DNA of 8,556 bases, taken from the NCBI GenBank assembly GCA_017532485.1, contig JAFXJE010000167.1, positions 1-8,556 of the forward strand. The letters are read 5' to 3'. Shown in pieces: positions 1-7,398 of this stretch. Below the pieces are notes generated by a model that saw only the letters and a program-made list of their open reading frames with translations, was not told the DNA's origin and made no database searches. This DNA is from Peptococcaceae bacterium. GTDB lineage: Bacteria; Bacillota; Peptococcia; Peptococcales; Peptococcaceae. Each line of letters begins with the position of its first letter. The first letter of the stretch is position 1. A program made the position numbers and the translations under genes.

Positions 1-538
1 ACTGCTCAGATAACTCACTATGCCAGTAACTAGTTTGTGGGTCATGTTCCACATCTTTAAATTTGTCCAGTAATTTACTATAGGTAAATTCATAACTAAA
101 GTACAAATAAATATCTGCCTTACCTACATCATTAGGACGCAAAACTACTTTATCGGGGTAAAACATATAAGTATAGTCGGCATCACGCCAAGCCAATTCT
201 AAATTGCCGATCTGTAAAATGACTTTACCCCATTCTTCTACTTTAATATCTTTTAAAATACTTCTTCCTGATTGGATTTGCCCTGATTGGAAGCCGATAG
301 AATAATCCCATTTTCCCAAAAACAACGAAAAATGTTCTAATAAAAAGCGACAAGGCAAGCTCACCTCTTCCAATAAACGGCGCTCTGTTTCTACCTTATC
401 TTTAATTGTCTGCAAACGGCAATAATAAGGCGAACGGTCATTAAAAGACGGTAAATTTTCTGCTCTTTTCAAAATTAATTCTAAATCTTCATAAATGCTC
501 AAAATGCTTTGGTCAACATCATTTCTTTCTTTTTGCAT
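1..538 (-). CDS. Unrecognised protein encoded immediately downstream of folD (partial, C-terminus beyond the window)
   Basis: An uninterrupted reading frame runs leftward from an ATG at 538 to the window edge: 179 codons with no stop. The ATG lies 4 nt past the folD stop. An AAGGGG Shine-Dalgarno inside the last folD codons sits about 8 nt upstream of it, so the two genes are probably co-transcribed and translationally coupled. Codon choice looks like that of the neighbours, which supports a real gene. The visible protein begins MQKERNDVDQSILSIYEDLE. It has a charged, probably helical first 60 residues with many Glu, Lys, Leu and Arg. After that comes a stretch rich in aromatic and alternating hydrophobic residues, likely beta strands (around WDYSIGFQSG, residues 83-92, then GKVILQIGNLELAWRD and YFSYEFTYSKLLDKF). 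I see no signal peptide, membrane segment, Cys/His metal site or nucleotide-binding motif. I do not recognise the family. The only functional hint is its place behind folD, and that is weak. Confidence 0.8.
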   Translation of the reverse strand, partial: MQKERNDVDQSILSIYEDLELILKRAENLPSFNDRSPYYCRLQTIKDKVETERRLLEEVSLPCRFLLEHFSLFLGKWDYSIGFQSGQIQSGRSILKDIKVEEWGKVILQIGNLELAWRDADYTYMFYPDKVVLRPNDVGKADIYLYFSYEFTYSKLLDKFKDVEHDPQTSYWHSELSEQ

Positions 539-542
539 TTAC

Positions 543-1391
543 TCAGCCCCTTTTACGCATGGCACTTTCTAATGTGTTTTTCATCAACATAGTAATAGTC
601 ATTGGACCAACACCACCAGGTACTGGTGTCAACCAACAATCTTTTCCTTCCATGCTGGCACGGTCAATATCACCTACCAGTTTGCCGTTTTCATCTCTGT
701 TCATCCCAACATCAATAACAACGGCACCTTCTTTAATCATATCACCAGTGATAAAGTTGGCTTTGCCAATGGCTGCTACAACAATATCAGCTTGCAATAA
801 TTCTTCTTTTAAATTTTTTGTCTTAGAATGGCAAATAGTTACGGTAGCGTTTTCCTGCAATAATAAGATAGCCATTGGCTTACCTACAATGTTACTGCGA
901 CCTACTACTACTGCTTTTTTGCCAGCAATCTCTACCCCACTTTGCTTAATCAAATCAACACAGCCTTTTGGTGTGCATGGGACAAAAGCTTCGTCACCGA
1001 TTAACAAAGCGCCCATGTTTTCCGGCAAAAATCCATCAACATCTTTCGCAGGGTTAATCGCATGAATAACTGCTTGCTCATCAATATGCTTAGGTACAGG
1101 TAATTGCACTAATAAACCATGAATATGCTCAGCTTTATTAAGCTTATCAATTAAAGCCAATAAATCTTCCTGAGTAGTATCTTCTGGTAAACGATATACT
1201 TCGGAATGGAAGCCAACTTCATGACAAGCTTTTTCTTTGTTGTTTACATAAACCTGAGAAGCAGAGTCCTCACCAACCAAAATTACTGCTAAACCAGGGG
1301 TAATCCCTTCAGCCTTTAATTTTTCTACCTCAGCTTTAATCTCTGTTCTTCTTTCTTCTGCTAATTTTTTGCCATCAATTAATTTTAACAT
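543..1391 (-). CDS. folD: Bifunctional methylenetetrahydrofolate dehydrogenase / methenyltetrahydrofolate cyclohydrolase
   Basis: A cytosolic one-carbon enzyme. It oxidises 5,10-methylene-THF to methenyl-THF with NAD(P)+ and hydrolyses that to 10-formyl-THF, the formyl donor for purine synthesis and initiator tRNA. From the ATG at 1391 the protein is 282 residues, normal for FolD. Visible signatures are YVNNK (48-52, including the conserved catalytic Lys), QLPVP (96-100), PAKDVDGF (114-121), PCTPKG (138-143), the cofactor-binding GRSNIVGKP (164-172) and PVPGGVGPMT (256-265). The frame stays open upstream to a GTG at 1403. That GTG is only 1 nt from the AAGGAG Shine-Dalgarno, and family members begin close to the (I/L)IDGKK motif, so I chose ATG 1391. 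The gene is transcribed divergently from the TtcA-like gene and is followed 4 nt later by an uncharacterised gene. Its product feeds the PurH reaction encoded further right, though on a separate transcript. Confidence 0.97.
   Translation of the reverse strand: MLKLIDGKKLAEERRTEIKAEVEKLKAEGITPGLAVILVGEDSASQVYVNNKEKACHEVGFHSEVYRLPEDTTQEDLLALIDKLNKAEHIHGLLVQLPVPKHIDEQAVIHAINPAKDVDGFLPENMGALLIGDEAFVPCTPKGCVDLIKQSGVEIAGKKAVVVGRSNIVGKPMAILLLQENATVTICHSKTKNLKEELLQADIVVAAIGKANFITGDMIKEGAVVIDVGMNRDENGKLVGDIDRASMEGKDCWLTPVPGGVGPMTITMLMKNTLESAMRKRG
546..551 (-). promoter_or_regulatory. Ribosome binding site inside the folD 3' end
   Basis: On the minus strand the last folD codons read AAAAGGGGCTGA, followed by GTAA-type spacing into the ATG at 538. 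The AAGGGG core is about 8 nt from that ATG. Ribosomes finishing folD would therefore expose or reuse this site. It is the main evidence for the start of the downstream gene. Confidence 0.6.
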
Positions 1392-1398
1392 GAGGCTT

Positions 1399-1410
1399 AT
1401 CACACTCCTT
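1399..1410 (-). promoter_or_regulatory. folD ribosome binding site (decides the start codon)
   Basis: On the minus strand this reads AAGGAGTGTGAT, which matches the anti-Shine-Dalgarno complement AAGGAGGTGAT apart from one changed or inserted T. The AAGGAG core is 13 nt from ATG 1391, a little long, but the GTGAT part extends the pairing toward the start. It is 1 nt from GTG 1403, which is too close for initiation there. Confidence 0.6.
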
Positions 1411-1433
1411 TATATTTTTCTTCCTGTCCTCTT

Positions 1434-1442
1434 AGTATAGCA
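1434..1442 (-). promoter_or_regulatory. Probable extended -10 promoter for folD and the gene after it
   Basis: The minus strand reads TGC-TATACT, an extended -10 element (TGn plus a -10 with 5 of 6 consensus bases). No good -35 lies 16-18 nt upstream; the best placed hexamer is TGTTTT, complementary to 1457-1462. That is acceptable for an extended -10 promoter. Transcription would start near 1427, leaving a leader of about 35 nt. This is a prediction from motif only. Confidence 0.5.
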
Positions 1443-1472
1443 TATAATAATCGCAAAAAACATCAAATTATT

Positions 1473-1501
1473 TTGCTTTTCACTGCATTTTCCTCTATAA
1501 T
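1473..1501 (+). promoter_or_regulatory. Probable sigma-A type promoter for the TtcA-like gene
   Basis: A perfect TATAAT -10 box (1496-1501) is preceded, with a 17-nt spacer, by TTGCTT (1473-1478), a half-matching -35 box. Transcription would start near 1508, giving an untranslated leader of about 50 nt. No riboswitch-like or attenuator-like fold is evident in that short leader. Confidence 0.6.
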
Positions 1502-1543
1502 GCAAGAAGATACTTTATCAATAATTGGACTTAATATCTAAAT

Positions 1544-1550
1544 AAGGGAG
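1544..1550 (+). promoter_or_regulatory. Ribosome binding site that fixes the TtcA-like start
   Basis: AAGGGAG is 10 nt before ATG 1561 and only 1 nt before an in-frame TTG at 1552. The ATG is therefore the workable start, and the three extra residues read from the TTG are not part of the protein. Confidence 0.65.
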
Positions 1551-1560
1551 TTTGTCTATT

Positions 1561-2334
1561 ATGTGGCGCAAATTTAATAAACCATTGCTGGCCAAAGTGC
1601 GCAGAGCCAGTCGTGAATATGGGCTTATCGAGCCAGGAGATAAAATTGCCGTTGGTCTTTCTGGTGGCAAAGACAGCATGATGCTTTTATATGCACTATC
1701 CGTCCTGCAAAAAACTTTACCTATCCCCTTTACTTTGCAAGGTATCGCTTTAGATGTCGGCTGGGAAAATGATTTTGCAGTTGTCGGTGCTTATTGCGAG
1801 AAATTGGACGTACCTTTTCATTTAGAAAAGACTAATATCGGCAGAGTAGTTTACGAAGAACGCAAGGAAAAAAATCCTTGCTCCTTATGTGCTAATATGC
1901 GACGGGGAGCTCTTAATAATATTGCTAAAAGCTATGATTGTAATAAACTAGCACTAGGGCATCATCTTGATGATGCTTTGGAAACCTTTTTAATGAGCCT
2001 CTGTTTTGAAGGCAGAATGCACACCTTTTCCCCACGTTCTTATCTAAGTCGCGCTGATATTACGGTTATTCGCCCTTTAATCTATGTTTATGAGAAAGAT
2101 ATTATAGATATTGCCAAAAAAATCGAATTACCTGTCATAGCTAACAATTGTCCTGCAGATGGCTTGACTAAACGCGAAACCATGAAAGAACAACTGGTAC
2201 AATTTGAAAATATTACACCTTTAGCTAAAGAACGAATGTTATCAGCTATCACAACTACTCTCTGGGCACCACTTATGCTGCCCGAAGAAGAACAGGGATT
2301 TTTTGAAAAAACAATAAAAAAAACGCGACAATAG
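1561..2334 (+). CDS. TtcA-family PP-loop ATPase, probable tRNA C32 2-thiolation enzyme
   Basis: A 257-residue cytosolic protein of the adenine-nucleotide alpha-hydrolase (PP-loop) superfamily. The ATP-binding PP-loop is VGLSGGKDSMMLL (31-43). The TtcA-type pair Cys107-x-x-Cys110 lies in CSLCANMRRGAL, and GHHLDD (133-138) precedes a segment resembling the family's LETFLMSLCFEGRM region. A third cysteine, Cys197 in NNCPADG, matches the position of the third cluster ligand. In E. coli, TtcA uses three such cysteines to hold an Fe-S cluster and thiolates cytidine 32 of certain tRNAs. The same chemistry is inferred here. The protein is shorter than E. coli TtcA (about 310 residues), and Gram-positive relatives are less well characterised, so the family is firm but the exact nucleoside is not. 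TilS is less likely because of the CSLC/RRG motif. The gene has its own promoter, is divergent from folD and convergent with purL, and its last codons lie inside a terminator hairpin. Confidence 0.85.
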   Translation: MWRKFNKPLLAKVRRASREYGLIEPGDKIAVGLSGGKDSMMLLYALSVLQKTLPIPFTLQGIALDVGWENDFAVVGAYCEKLDVPFHLEKTNIGRVVYEERKEKNPCSLCANMRRGALNNIAKSYDCNKLALGHHLDDALETFLMSLCFEGRMHTFSPRSYLSRADITVIRPLIYVYEKDIIDIAKKIELPVIANNCPADGLTKRETMKEQLVQFENITPLAKERMLSAITTTLWAPLMLPEEEQGFFEKTIKKTRQ

Positions 2335-2346
2335 TCGCGTTTTTTT
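2317..2346. terminator. Bidirectional intrinsic terminator between the convergent TtcA-like gene and purL
   Basis: A perfect inverted repeat. The left arm is 7 A then CGCGAC (2317-2329), the loop is AATA (2330-2333), and the right arm is GTCGCG then 7 T (2334-2346). The GC-rich 6-bp core is flanked by an A run on one side and a T run on the other, so each strand reads as a hairpin followed by a U tract. It can end the rightward TtcA-like transcript and the leftward purH-purD-purL transcript, whose last stop is at 2377. The TtcA-like stop TAG (2332-2334) falls in the loop and at the first base of the right arm. Confidence 0.93.
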
Positions 2347-2376
2347 ATTGAAATTACATACCTTTTTTGTCTTTGC

Positions 2377-5300
2377 TTAACCGAAGTAACGGATACCTGC
2401 TTCAAAAATTCTTTGGTCTTTATGACCGTAAATATTTTTCGCAATATTTGTACCGGTACGTTCACTATGACCCATTTTACCAAAGACACGACCGTCTGGG
2501 CTCAAGATACCTTCTACTGCCATTACGGAACCATTTGGATTATGAGCAATATCCATAGATGGTCTGCCTGCTTCATCAACATATTGAGTAGCAATTTGAC
2601 CATTAGCAATTAATTGTGCTAATAATTTTTCTTCGCAAACAAAACGACCTTCACCATGAGAAATTGGAATTGTATGCAAATCGCCTACTTCTGCTAAAGA
2701 TAACCATGGAGAATTTACGGAAGCAATTCTAGTAGTTACATAGCGAGATTGATGGCGACCGATATTATTAAAGGTCAAGGTAGGACAATCAGCTGTTGCT
2801 GTCACAATCTTACCGTAAGGAACTAAGCCTAATTTAATCAAGGCTTGGAAACCATTACAAATACCTAAAATCAAACCGTCATTTTTGTATAACAATTGGT
2901 CAATGCGTTCTGCTAAGATTGGGTTACGCATGAAAGCTGCGATATATTTACCAGAACCTTCAGGCTCATCCCCAAAGGAGAAACCACCTGGGAAAATCAT
3001 CATCTGAGCATCAGACATAGCTTTTTCTAAACGGCTGACAGAGTCATTCAGCATAGTGGAAGTTAAGTTGGTAATTACTACTACTTCAGCTTGACCACCA
3101 GAGCGTTCTACTAAACGAGCTGTATCGTATTCACAGTTGGTACCTGGGAAGACTGGAATAACTACTTTTGGTTTTGCAACTTTTACTGCTGGTTTGTAAA
3201 CAGGACGGTTAGCATAGCTTACTGCTTCTGCTGTACCTTTATCAGCAGTTAAGGTTGGGAAGATATCTTCTAAAACATTTTCCCAAATCGCTCTTAATTC
3301 TTCGATAGTTAATTTATCTTCACCGAAAATCAAGACAGGCTCTTCGAGAGTTTGACCGATTAAAATACCACCTGTTAATTCTTCTGTAGCTTCTACTAAG
3401 ATACCACCGTAGTTTTTGTCAAATAAGGCTGGATAATATACGCTGTCCAAAGCTTGGAAACCAATCAGATTACCTACGCTCATTTTGAATAAACCTTCGG
3501 CAGCACCACCTTTACCTAAAGCCCAAGCAGCAGCAACTTTGCCTTCTTCGGTTGCTTGGTGGACGATTTTCCACATATCTTTGATAGCTTCAAGTTTTGG
3601 TAAACCGTTTTTATCATAAGGAGCTGCAAACAAATATACTTTGTGATTAGCTTCTTTAAATTCAGGAGATAATACTTTAGCTGCATCCATAGTACCTGCA
3701 GCAAAGGATACTAAAGTTGGTGGAACATCCAAATCCATAAAGGAGCCGGACATAGAGTCTTTACCACCAATAGCTGCAACACCGTAAGCCATTTGAGCTT
3801 TGAAAGCACCTAATAAGGAGGCTACAGGCATTGCCCAGCGTTTTGGGTCACCTTTCAAGTTAGGGAAATATTCTTGGAAAGTTAAATAGCAATCTTCTGG
3901 ATTACCACCAGCTGCAGTAATTCTTGCCAAGGACTCTGTTACAGCACACATAGCACCTAAATATTGATTATCGCTTGCCACCTCAGGGTCAAAACCATAA
4001 GAGAAGACAGAAGCTGTTTTACTTTCACCTTTTAAGACAGGAATTTTTGCTGCCATTACTTGAGTAGGTGTTAATTGTGTTTTACCACCATAAGGCATCA
4101 GAACACTGCCAGCACCGATACTACCGTCAAAACGTTCACCCATACCACGTTTGGAGCAAACATTTAAGTCACCTACTAATTGGCGATAAGCTGTTGGTAA
4201 ATCAAATTCTTCCGGCATTTCTTTTTCTTGATGTGCAAAAGCTGCTACATCAACAGTGATTTTTTTGGTATCGCCAGCAGAATCTAAGAATTTACGACTT
4301 AAGTTAACGATAGTTTTACCTTGATGCTCGATAACTAAGCGTGGTTCTTCGGTTACTTTAGCTACTACAGTAGCTTCTAAGTTTTCAGCAGTTGCCGCAG
4401 CAATAAATTTGTCCAAATTTTCTGGAGCTAAAACAACAGCCATTCTTTCTTGAGATTCGGAAATAGCCAATTCTGTAGAAGATAAGCCTTCATATTTCTT
4501 TGGTACATTATCTAAAGTGATGTGCAAACCATCAGCCAATTCACCGATAGCTACGGAAACACCACCAGCACCGAAGTCATTGCAGCGTTTAATCAAGGAG
4601 CTGATTTCACCTTTACGGAACAAACGCTGAATTTTGCGTTCTTCTACCGGATTACCTTTTTGTACTTCTGCACCACAAGTAGCTAAAGAATCTTCGGTAT
4701 GGCTCTTAGAAGAACCAGTTGCCCCGCCGCAACCGTCACGACCTGTACGGCCGCCTAATAAAACAATCACATCATCTGGAGCAGGAACTTCACGCACAAC
4801 ATTTTCGATTGGAGCTGCACCTAAAACAGCACCGATTTCCATGCGTTTAGCTGCATAACCAGGATGATATAATTCATCTACTAAACCTGTAGCCAAACCA
4901 ATTTGGTTACCATAAGAAGCATAACCTTGAGCTGCTGTAGTAGTGATTTGGCGTTGTGGTAATTTACCTTGCATAGTTTCTTCCAATGGTGTGCGTGGGT
5001 CAGCTGCCCCTGTAACACGCATTGCTTGGTAAACATAAGAACGACCGGAAAGTGGGTCACGAATAGCACCACCTAAGCAAGTCGCTGCACCACCAAATGG
5101 CTCAATTTCTGTCGGATGGTTATGAGTTTCATTTTTGAACATGAACAACCATTTTTCTGTGCCTTGGTCTGTTTCTACATCTACTTTAACGCTGCAAGCA
5201 TTGATTTCTTCGCTTTCGTCAAGATTTTTCATTACGCCGCGTTTCTTCAATACTTTAGCTGCGATAGTACCCATATCCATCATAGTTACAGGACGAGTTT

Positions 5301-6102
5301 GAGCTTTTTCTGCATAAACTTCTTCACGAGCAGCTAGATATTCGTCATAAGCAGCTTTTACATGAACATCAGCGATATCAATATCAGTAATTTGAGTCAT
5401 GAATGTGGTATGACGGCAGTGGTCAGACCAATAAGTATCAATCATTTTCAATTCAGTAATAGTTGGTTCACGATGTTCTTCATCACGGAAATAAGTTTGC
5501 ATAAAACGCAAATCGCCAATATCCATAGCTAAACCATAAGTTTGGCGTACTTCTGCCAATTTTGCTTCATCAGCAGCCATAAAACCGTCCAATGAGAATA
5601 CTTCTTCTGGTTCAGCACTTACTTCATCTAAAGATTCAGGCTTAGCTAATAATGCTTCTCTGTTTTCTACAGGGTTGATTAAGTAAGCCTTCATTTTTTC
5701 TAAATCTGCTTCAGCAATTTCGCCTAAGAAAGCATAAACTTTTGCTGTTTTTACGACAGGTTTTTCACCTTTAGTAAAAATTTGCATACACTGAGCAGCA
5801 GAGTCTGCTCTTTGGTCATATTGACCCGGTAATGCTTCTACTGCCAATAATTGATGAGGACCTTCAATTACAGGCATATTTTCATTATATAAGTAGTCGC
5901 ATTGTGGTTCTGCTACGATTAAGTTGCCAGCAGCTTCGCAATCGCTTTCAGCAATGCCTGCTACATCATAGCGATTGAAAATGCGAACACCTGTTAAGCC
6001 TTTTACAGATAAATAACCCTGTAAAGTATTGCATAAGCCTTTGGCTTCTACATCAAAACCAGGTCTTTTTTCTGCAAAAAAGCGATAAATAGTTTGGGTC
6101 AT
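2377..6102 (-). CDS. purL: Phosphoribosylformylglycinamidine synthase, single-chain form (synthetase fused to glutaminase)
   Basis: Converts formyl-GAR, glutamine and ATP to FGAM, the fourth step of de novo purine synthesis. The protein has 1241 residues. An N-terminal PurS-like region is followed by the synthetase part: WSDHCRHTTF (225-234), FKNETHNHPTEIEPFGGAAT (322-341), the glycine-rich GGRTGRDGCGGATGSS (450-465), NDFGAGG (508-514), ESQERMAVV (549-557) and IGGKDSMSGSF (778-788). The class I glutamine amidotransferase follows from about 978: VFPGTNCEYDTA, nucleophile Cys1082 in GICNGFQ, SHGEGRF (1148-1154), and catalytic His1212/Glu1214 in GHSERTG. With all parts on one chain, separate PurS and PurQ are not needed. 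Length and motifs fit the clade found in Clostridia, Bacteroides and streptococci rather than the longer E. coli type. The start at 6102 has a strong AGGAGG 8 nt upstream. It is the last gene before the bidirectional terminator and follows purD by 12 nt. No frameshift or missing key residue was seen. Confidence 0.97.
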   Translation of the reverse strand: MTQTIYRFFAEKRPGFDVEAKGLCNTLQGYLSVKGLTGVRIFNRYDVAGIAESDCEAAGNLIVAEPQCDYLYNENMPVIEGPHQLLAVEALPGQYDQRADSAAQCMQIFTKGEKPVVKTAKVYAFLGEIAEADLEKMKAYLINPVENREALLAKPESLDEVSAEPEEVFSLDGFMAADEAKLAEVRQTYGLAMDIGDLRFMQTYFRDEEHREPTITELKMIDTYWSDHCRHTTFMTQITDIDIADVHVKAAYDEYLAAREEVYAEKAQTRPVTMMDMGTIAAKVLKKRGVMKNLDESEEINACSVKVDVETDQGTEKWLFMFKNETHNHPTEIEPFGGAATCLGGAIRDPLSGRSYVYQAMRVTGAADPRTPLEETMQGKLPQRQITTTAAQGYASYGNQIGLATGLVDELYHPGYAAKRMEIGAVLGAAPIENVVREVPAPDDVIVLLGGRTGRDGCGGATGSSKSHTEDSLATCGAEVQKGNPVEERKIQRLFRKGEISSLIKRCNDFGAGGVSVAIGELADGLHITLDNVPKKYEGLSSTELAISESQERMAVVLAPENLDKFIAAATAENLEATVVAKVTEEPRLVIEHQGKTIVNLSRKFLDSAGDTKKITVDVAAFAHQEKEMPEEFDLPTAYRQLVGDLNVCSKRGMGERFDGSIGAGSVLMPYGGKTQLTPTQVMAAKIPVLKGESKTASVFSYGFDPEVASDNQYLGAMCAVTESLARITAAGGNPEDCYLTFQEYFPNLKGDPKRWAMPVASLLGAFKAQMAYGVAAIGGKDSMSGSFMDLDVPPTLVSFAAGTMDAAKVLSPEFKEANHKVYLFAAPYDKNGLPKLEAIKDMWKIVHQATEEGKVAAAWALGKGGAAEGLFKMSVGNLIGFQALDSVYYPALFDKNYGGILVEATEELTGGILIGQTLEEPVLIFGEDKLTIEELRAIWENVLEDIFPTLTADKGTAEAVSYANRPVYKPAVKVAKPKVVIPVFPGTNCEYDTARLVERSGGQAEVVVITNLTSTMLNDSVSRLEKAMSDAQMMIFPGGFSFGDEPEGSGKYIAAFMRNPILAERIDQLLYKNDGLILGICNGFQALIKLGLVPYGKIVTATADCPTLTFNNIGRHQSRYVTTRIASVNSPWLSLAEVGDLHTIPISHGEGRFVCEEKLLAQLIANGQIATQYVDEAGRPSMDIAHNPNGSVMAVEGILSPDGRVFGKMGHSERTGTNIAKNIYGHKDQRIFEAGIRYFG

Positions 6103-6108
6103 GGATTT

Positions 6109-6117
6109 CTCCTCCTA
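6109..6117 (-). promoter_or_regulatory. purL ribosome binding site overlapping the purD stop codon
   Basis: The minus strand reads TAGGAGGAG. The first three bases are the purD stop (6117-6115), and its last two bases, AG, begin the AGGAGG Shine-Dalgarno. ATG 6102 follows 8 nt after AGGAGG. This arrangement favours coupling, since ribosomes terminating on purD sit directly on the purL entry site. Confidence 0.85.
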
Positions 6118-7380
6118 CATTAATGCTTTTTTCCCAATATCAGTACGATATTGCATATTGGCAAAACTAATTTCTTTCACGCCTTCATATGCTTTTTCAA
6201 TAGCTGCAGCGATATTTTCACCTAAAGCACTGACAGCTAAGACGCGACCACCGTTAGTAACGATTTTGCCGTCACTTTCTTTAGTGCCAGCATGGAAAAC
6301 AATTGTACCTTTTGCTGCTGCTTCCTCTATGCCAGTAATCACTTGACCTTTTTCGGAAGTTTCAGGATAACCACCAGAAGCCATTACTACAGTAACTGCC
6401 GCTTCTTCTTTCCAAACGATATCCATTTCAGCCAATCTGCCTTCTACTACTGCCAGCATAATATCTACTAAATCTGTTTCTAAACGAGGCAGCACTGCTT
6501 GAGTTTCAGGGTCACCGAAACGCGCATTAAATTCCAATACCTTTGGACCTGTTGGAGTCAACATCAAGCCAGCATAAAGAATACCAGAGAAGCTGCGATT
6601 TTCTTCATTCATAGCAGCAATAGTAGCTTCCAAGACCTGAGGCACTACAATTGCGTTAACTTCTTCTGTATAAATAGGTGCTGGGGAATATGCACCCATA
6701 CCACCTGTATTTAAACCTTGGTCACCATCAAAAATGCGTTTATGGTCTTGTGCAGATACCATAGGAACTACAGTTTTGCCATCAGCAAAAGCTAAAATAC
6801 TAACTTCCTGACCTGTCAAAAACTCTTCAACAACTACACGGCAACCAGCATCACCAAATTTGTTGTCAATTAAAATATCTTCGATAGCTGCCTCTGCTTC
6901 TGCTTGTGTTTCACAAATCAAAACGCCTTTACCAGCAGCTAAACCATCAGCTTTAACTACACAAGGAATACCTACTTCTGCTAAGTAAGCTTTTGCTTCG
7001 TCTACGGCTGTAAAAGTACCATATTTAGCTGTAGGAATATTATATTTAGCCATTAAATCTTTGGAAAAAGCTTTGCTGCCTTCGATTTCTGCAGCTGCTT
7101 TTGTTGGGCCAAAAATTTTCAAACCTTTGCTTTGGAATAAATCAACGATACCTAAAGTCAATGGTACTTCTGGACCTACGACAGTTAAATCAATTTCTTT
7201 TTCTAAAGCAAATGCCAATAATTCATCCAATTTTTCAGCACCAATAGCTACACATTCAGCCAATTCAGCAATACCGGCATTACCTGGTGCACAATAAATT
7301 TTATCTACTTTGGCACTTTGGCCCAGTTTCCACACTAAAGCATGTTCTCTCCCGCCACTGCCAATAACTAAAACTTTCAT
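6115..7380 (-). CDS. purD: Phosphoribosylamine-glycine ligase (GAR synthetase)
   Basis: Joins glycine to 5-phosphoribosylamine using ATP to make GAR, the second step of de novo purine synthesis, in the cytosol. The 421-residue length is typical. The N-terminal nucleotide-fold domain carries VIGSGGREHAL (5-15), PGNAG (32-36) and GPEVPLTLG (69-77). The ATP-grasp domain follows with GPTKAAAEIEGSKAFSK (91-107), VVKADGLAAGKGV (141-153), DQGLNTGGMGAYSP (220-233) and EFNARFGDPETQ (283-294), which contains metal-binding Glu and Asn residues. The start ATG 7380 has GGAGGG about 6 nt upstream, within the 18-nt gap after purH. The gene sits between purH and purL on the same strand and is clearly part of one operon with them. 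Nothing unusual was seen in the sequence. Confidence 0.97.
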   Translation of the reverse strand: MKVLVIGSGGREHALVWKLGQSAKVDKIYCAPGNAGIAELAECVAIGAEKLDELLAFALEKEIDLTVVGPEVPLTLGIVDLFQSKGLKIFGPTKAAAEIEGSKAFSKDLMAKYNIPTAKYGTFTAVDEAKAYLAEVGIPCVVKADGLAAGKGVLICETQAEAEAAIEDILIDNKFGDAGCRVVVEEFLTGQEVSILAFADGKTVVPMVSAQDHKRIFDGDQGLNTGGMGAYSPAPIYTEEVNAIVVPQVLEATIAAMNEENRSFSGILYAGLMLTPTGPKVLEFNARFGDPETQAVLPRLETDLVDIMLAVVEGRLAEMDIVWKEEAAVTVVMASGGYPETSEKGQVITGIEEAAAKGTIVFHAGTKESDGKIVTNGGRVLAVSALGENIAAAIEKAYEGVKEISFANMQYRTDIGKKALM

Positions 7381-7386
7381 TAATGC

Positions 7387-7392
7387 CCCTCC
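7387..7392 (-). promoter_or_regulatory. purD ribosome binding site
   Basis: GGAGGG on the minus strand, 6 nt before ATG 7380 and wholly inside the 18-nt purH-purD gap. No promoter-like sequence fits in that gap, which supports co-transcription with purH. Confidence 0.75.
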
Positions 7393-7398
7393 GTTTTC

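Noticed and set aside
263..291. Two near copies of a CCTGATTGGA-like 9-10 bp sequence within the unrecognised gene
   Set aside because: They are two copies only, 15 bp apart, in a coding region (repeated QSG residues). This is too short and too few to call a repeat array or operator.
559..1065. A 168-codon open frame on the plus strand, opposite folD
   Set aside because: It lies entirely antisense to a confident folD, has low-complexity Ser/Pro/Ile-rich composition, no Shine-Dalgarno and no recognisable motif. It is a by-product of folD codon use.
1392..1403. GTG at 1403 as the folD start, adding four residues
   Set aside because: Only 1 nt separates it from the AAGGAG core, and the family N-terminus aligns from the ATG at 1391.
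1552..1560. TTG at 1552 as the TtcA-like start, adding three residues
   Set aside because: It is 1 nt from the AAGGGAG site, while ATG 1561 has a normal 10-nt spacing.
2461..2469. HSER in place of the HPER motif in the PurL glutaminase, as a possible defect
   Set aside because: The catalytic His and Glu are both kept and only the residue between them differs. From memory this is normal for the single-chain clostridial-type clade, so it is not evidence of inactivation.
2088..2489. A 133-codon minus-strand frame crossing the TtcA-like 3' end and the purL 3' end
   Set aside because: It overlaps two real genes in other frames and runs straight through the terminator hairpin. There is no plausible ribosome binding site or protein character.
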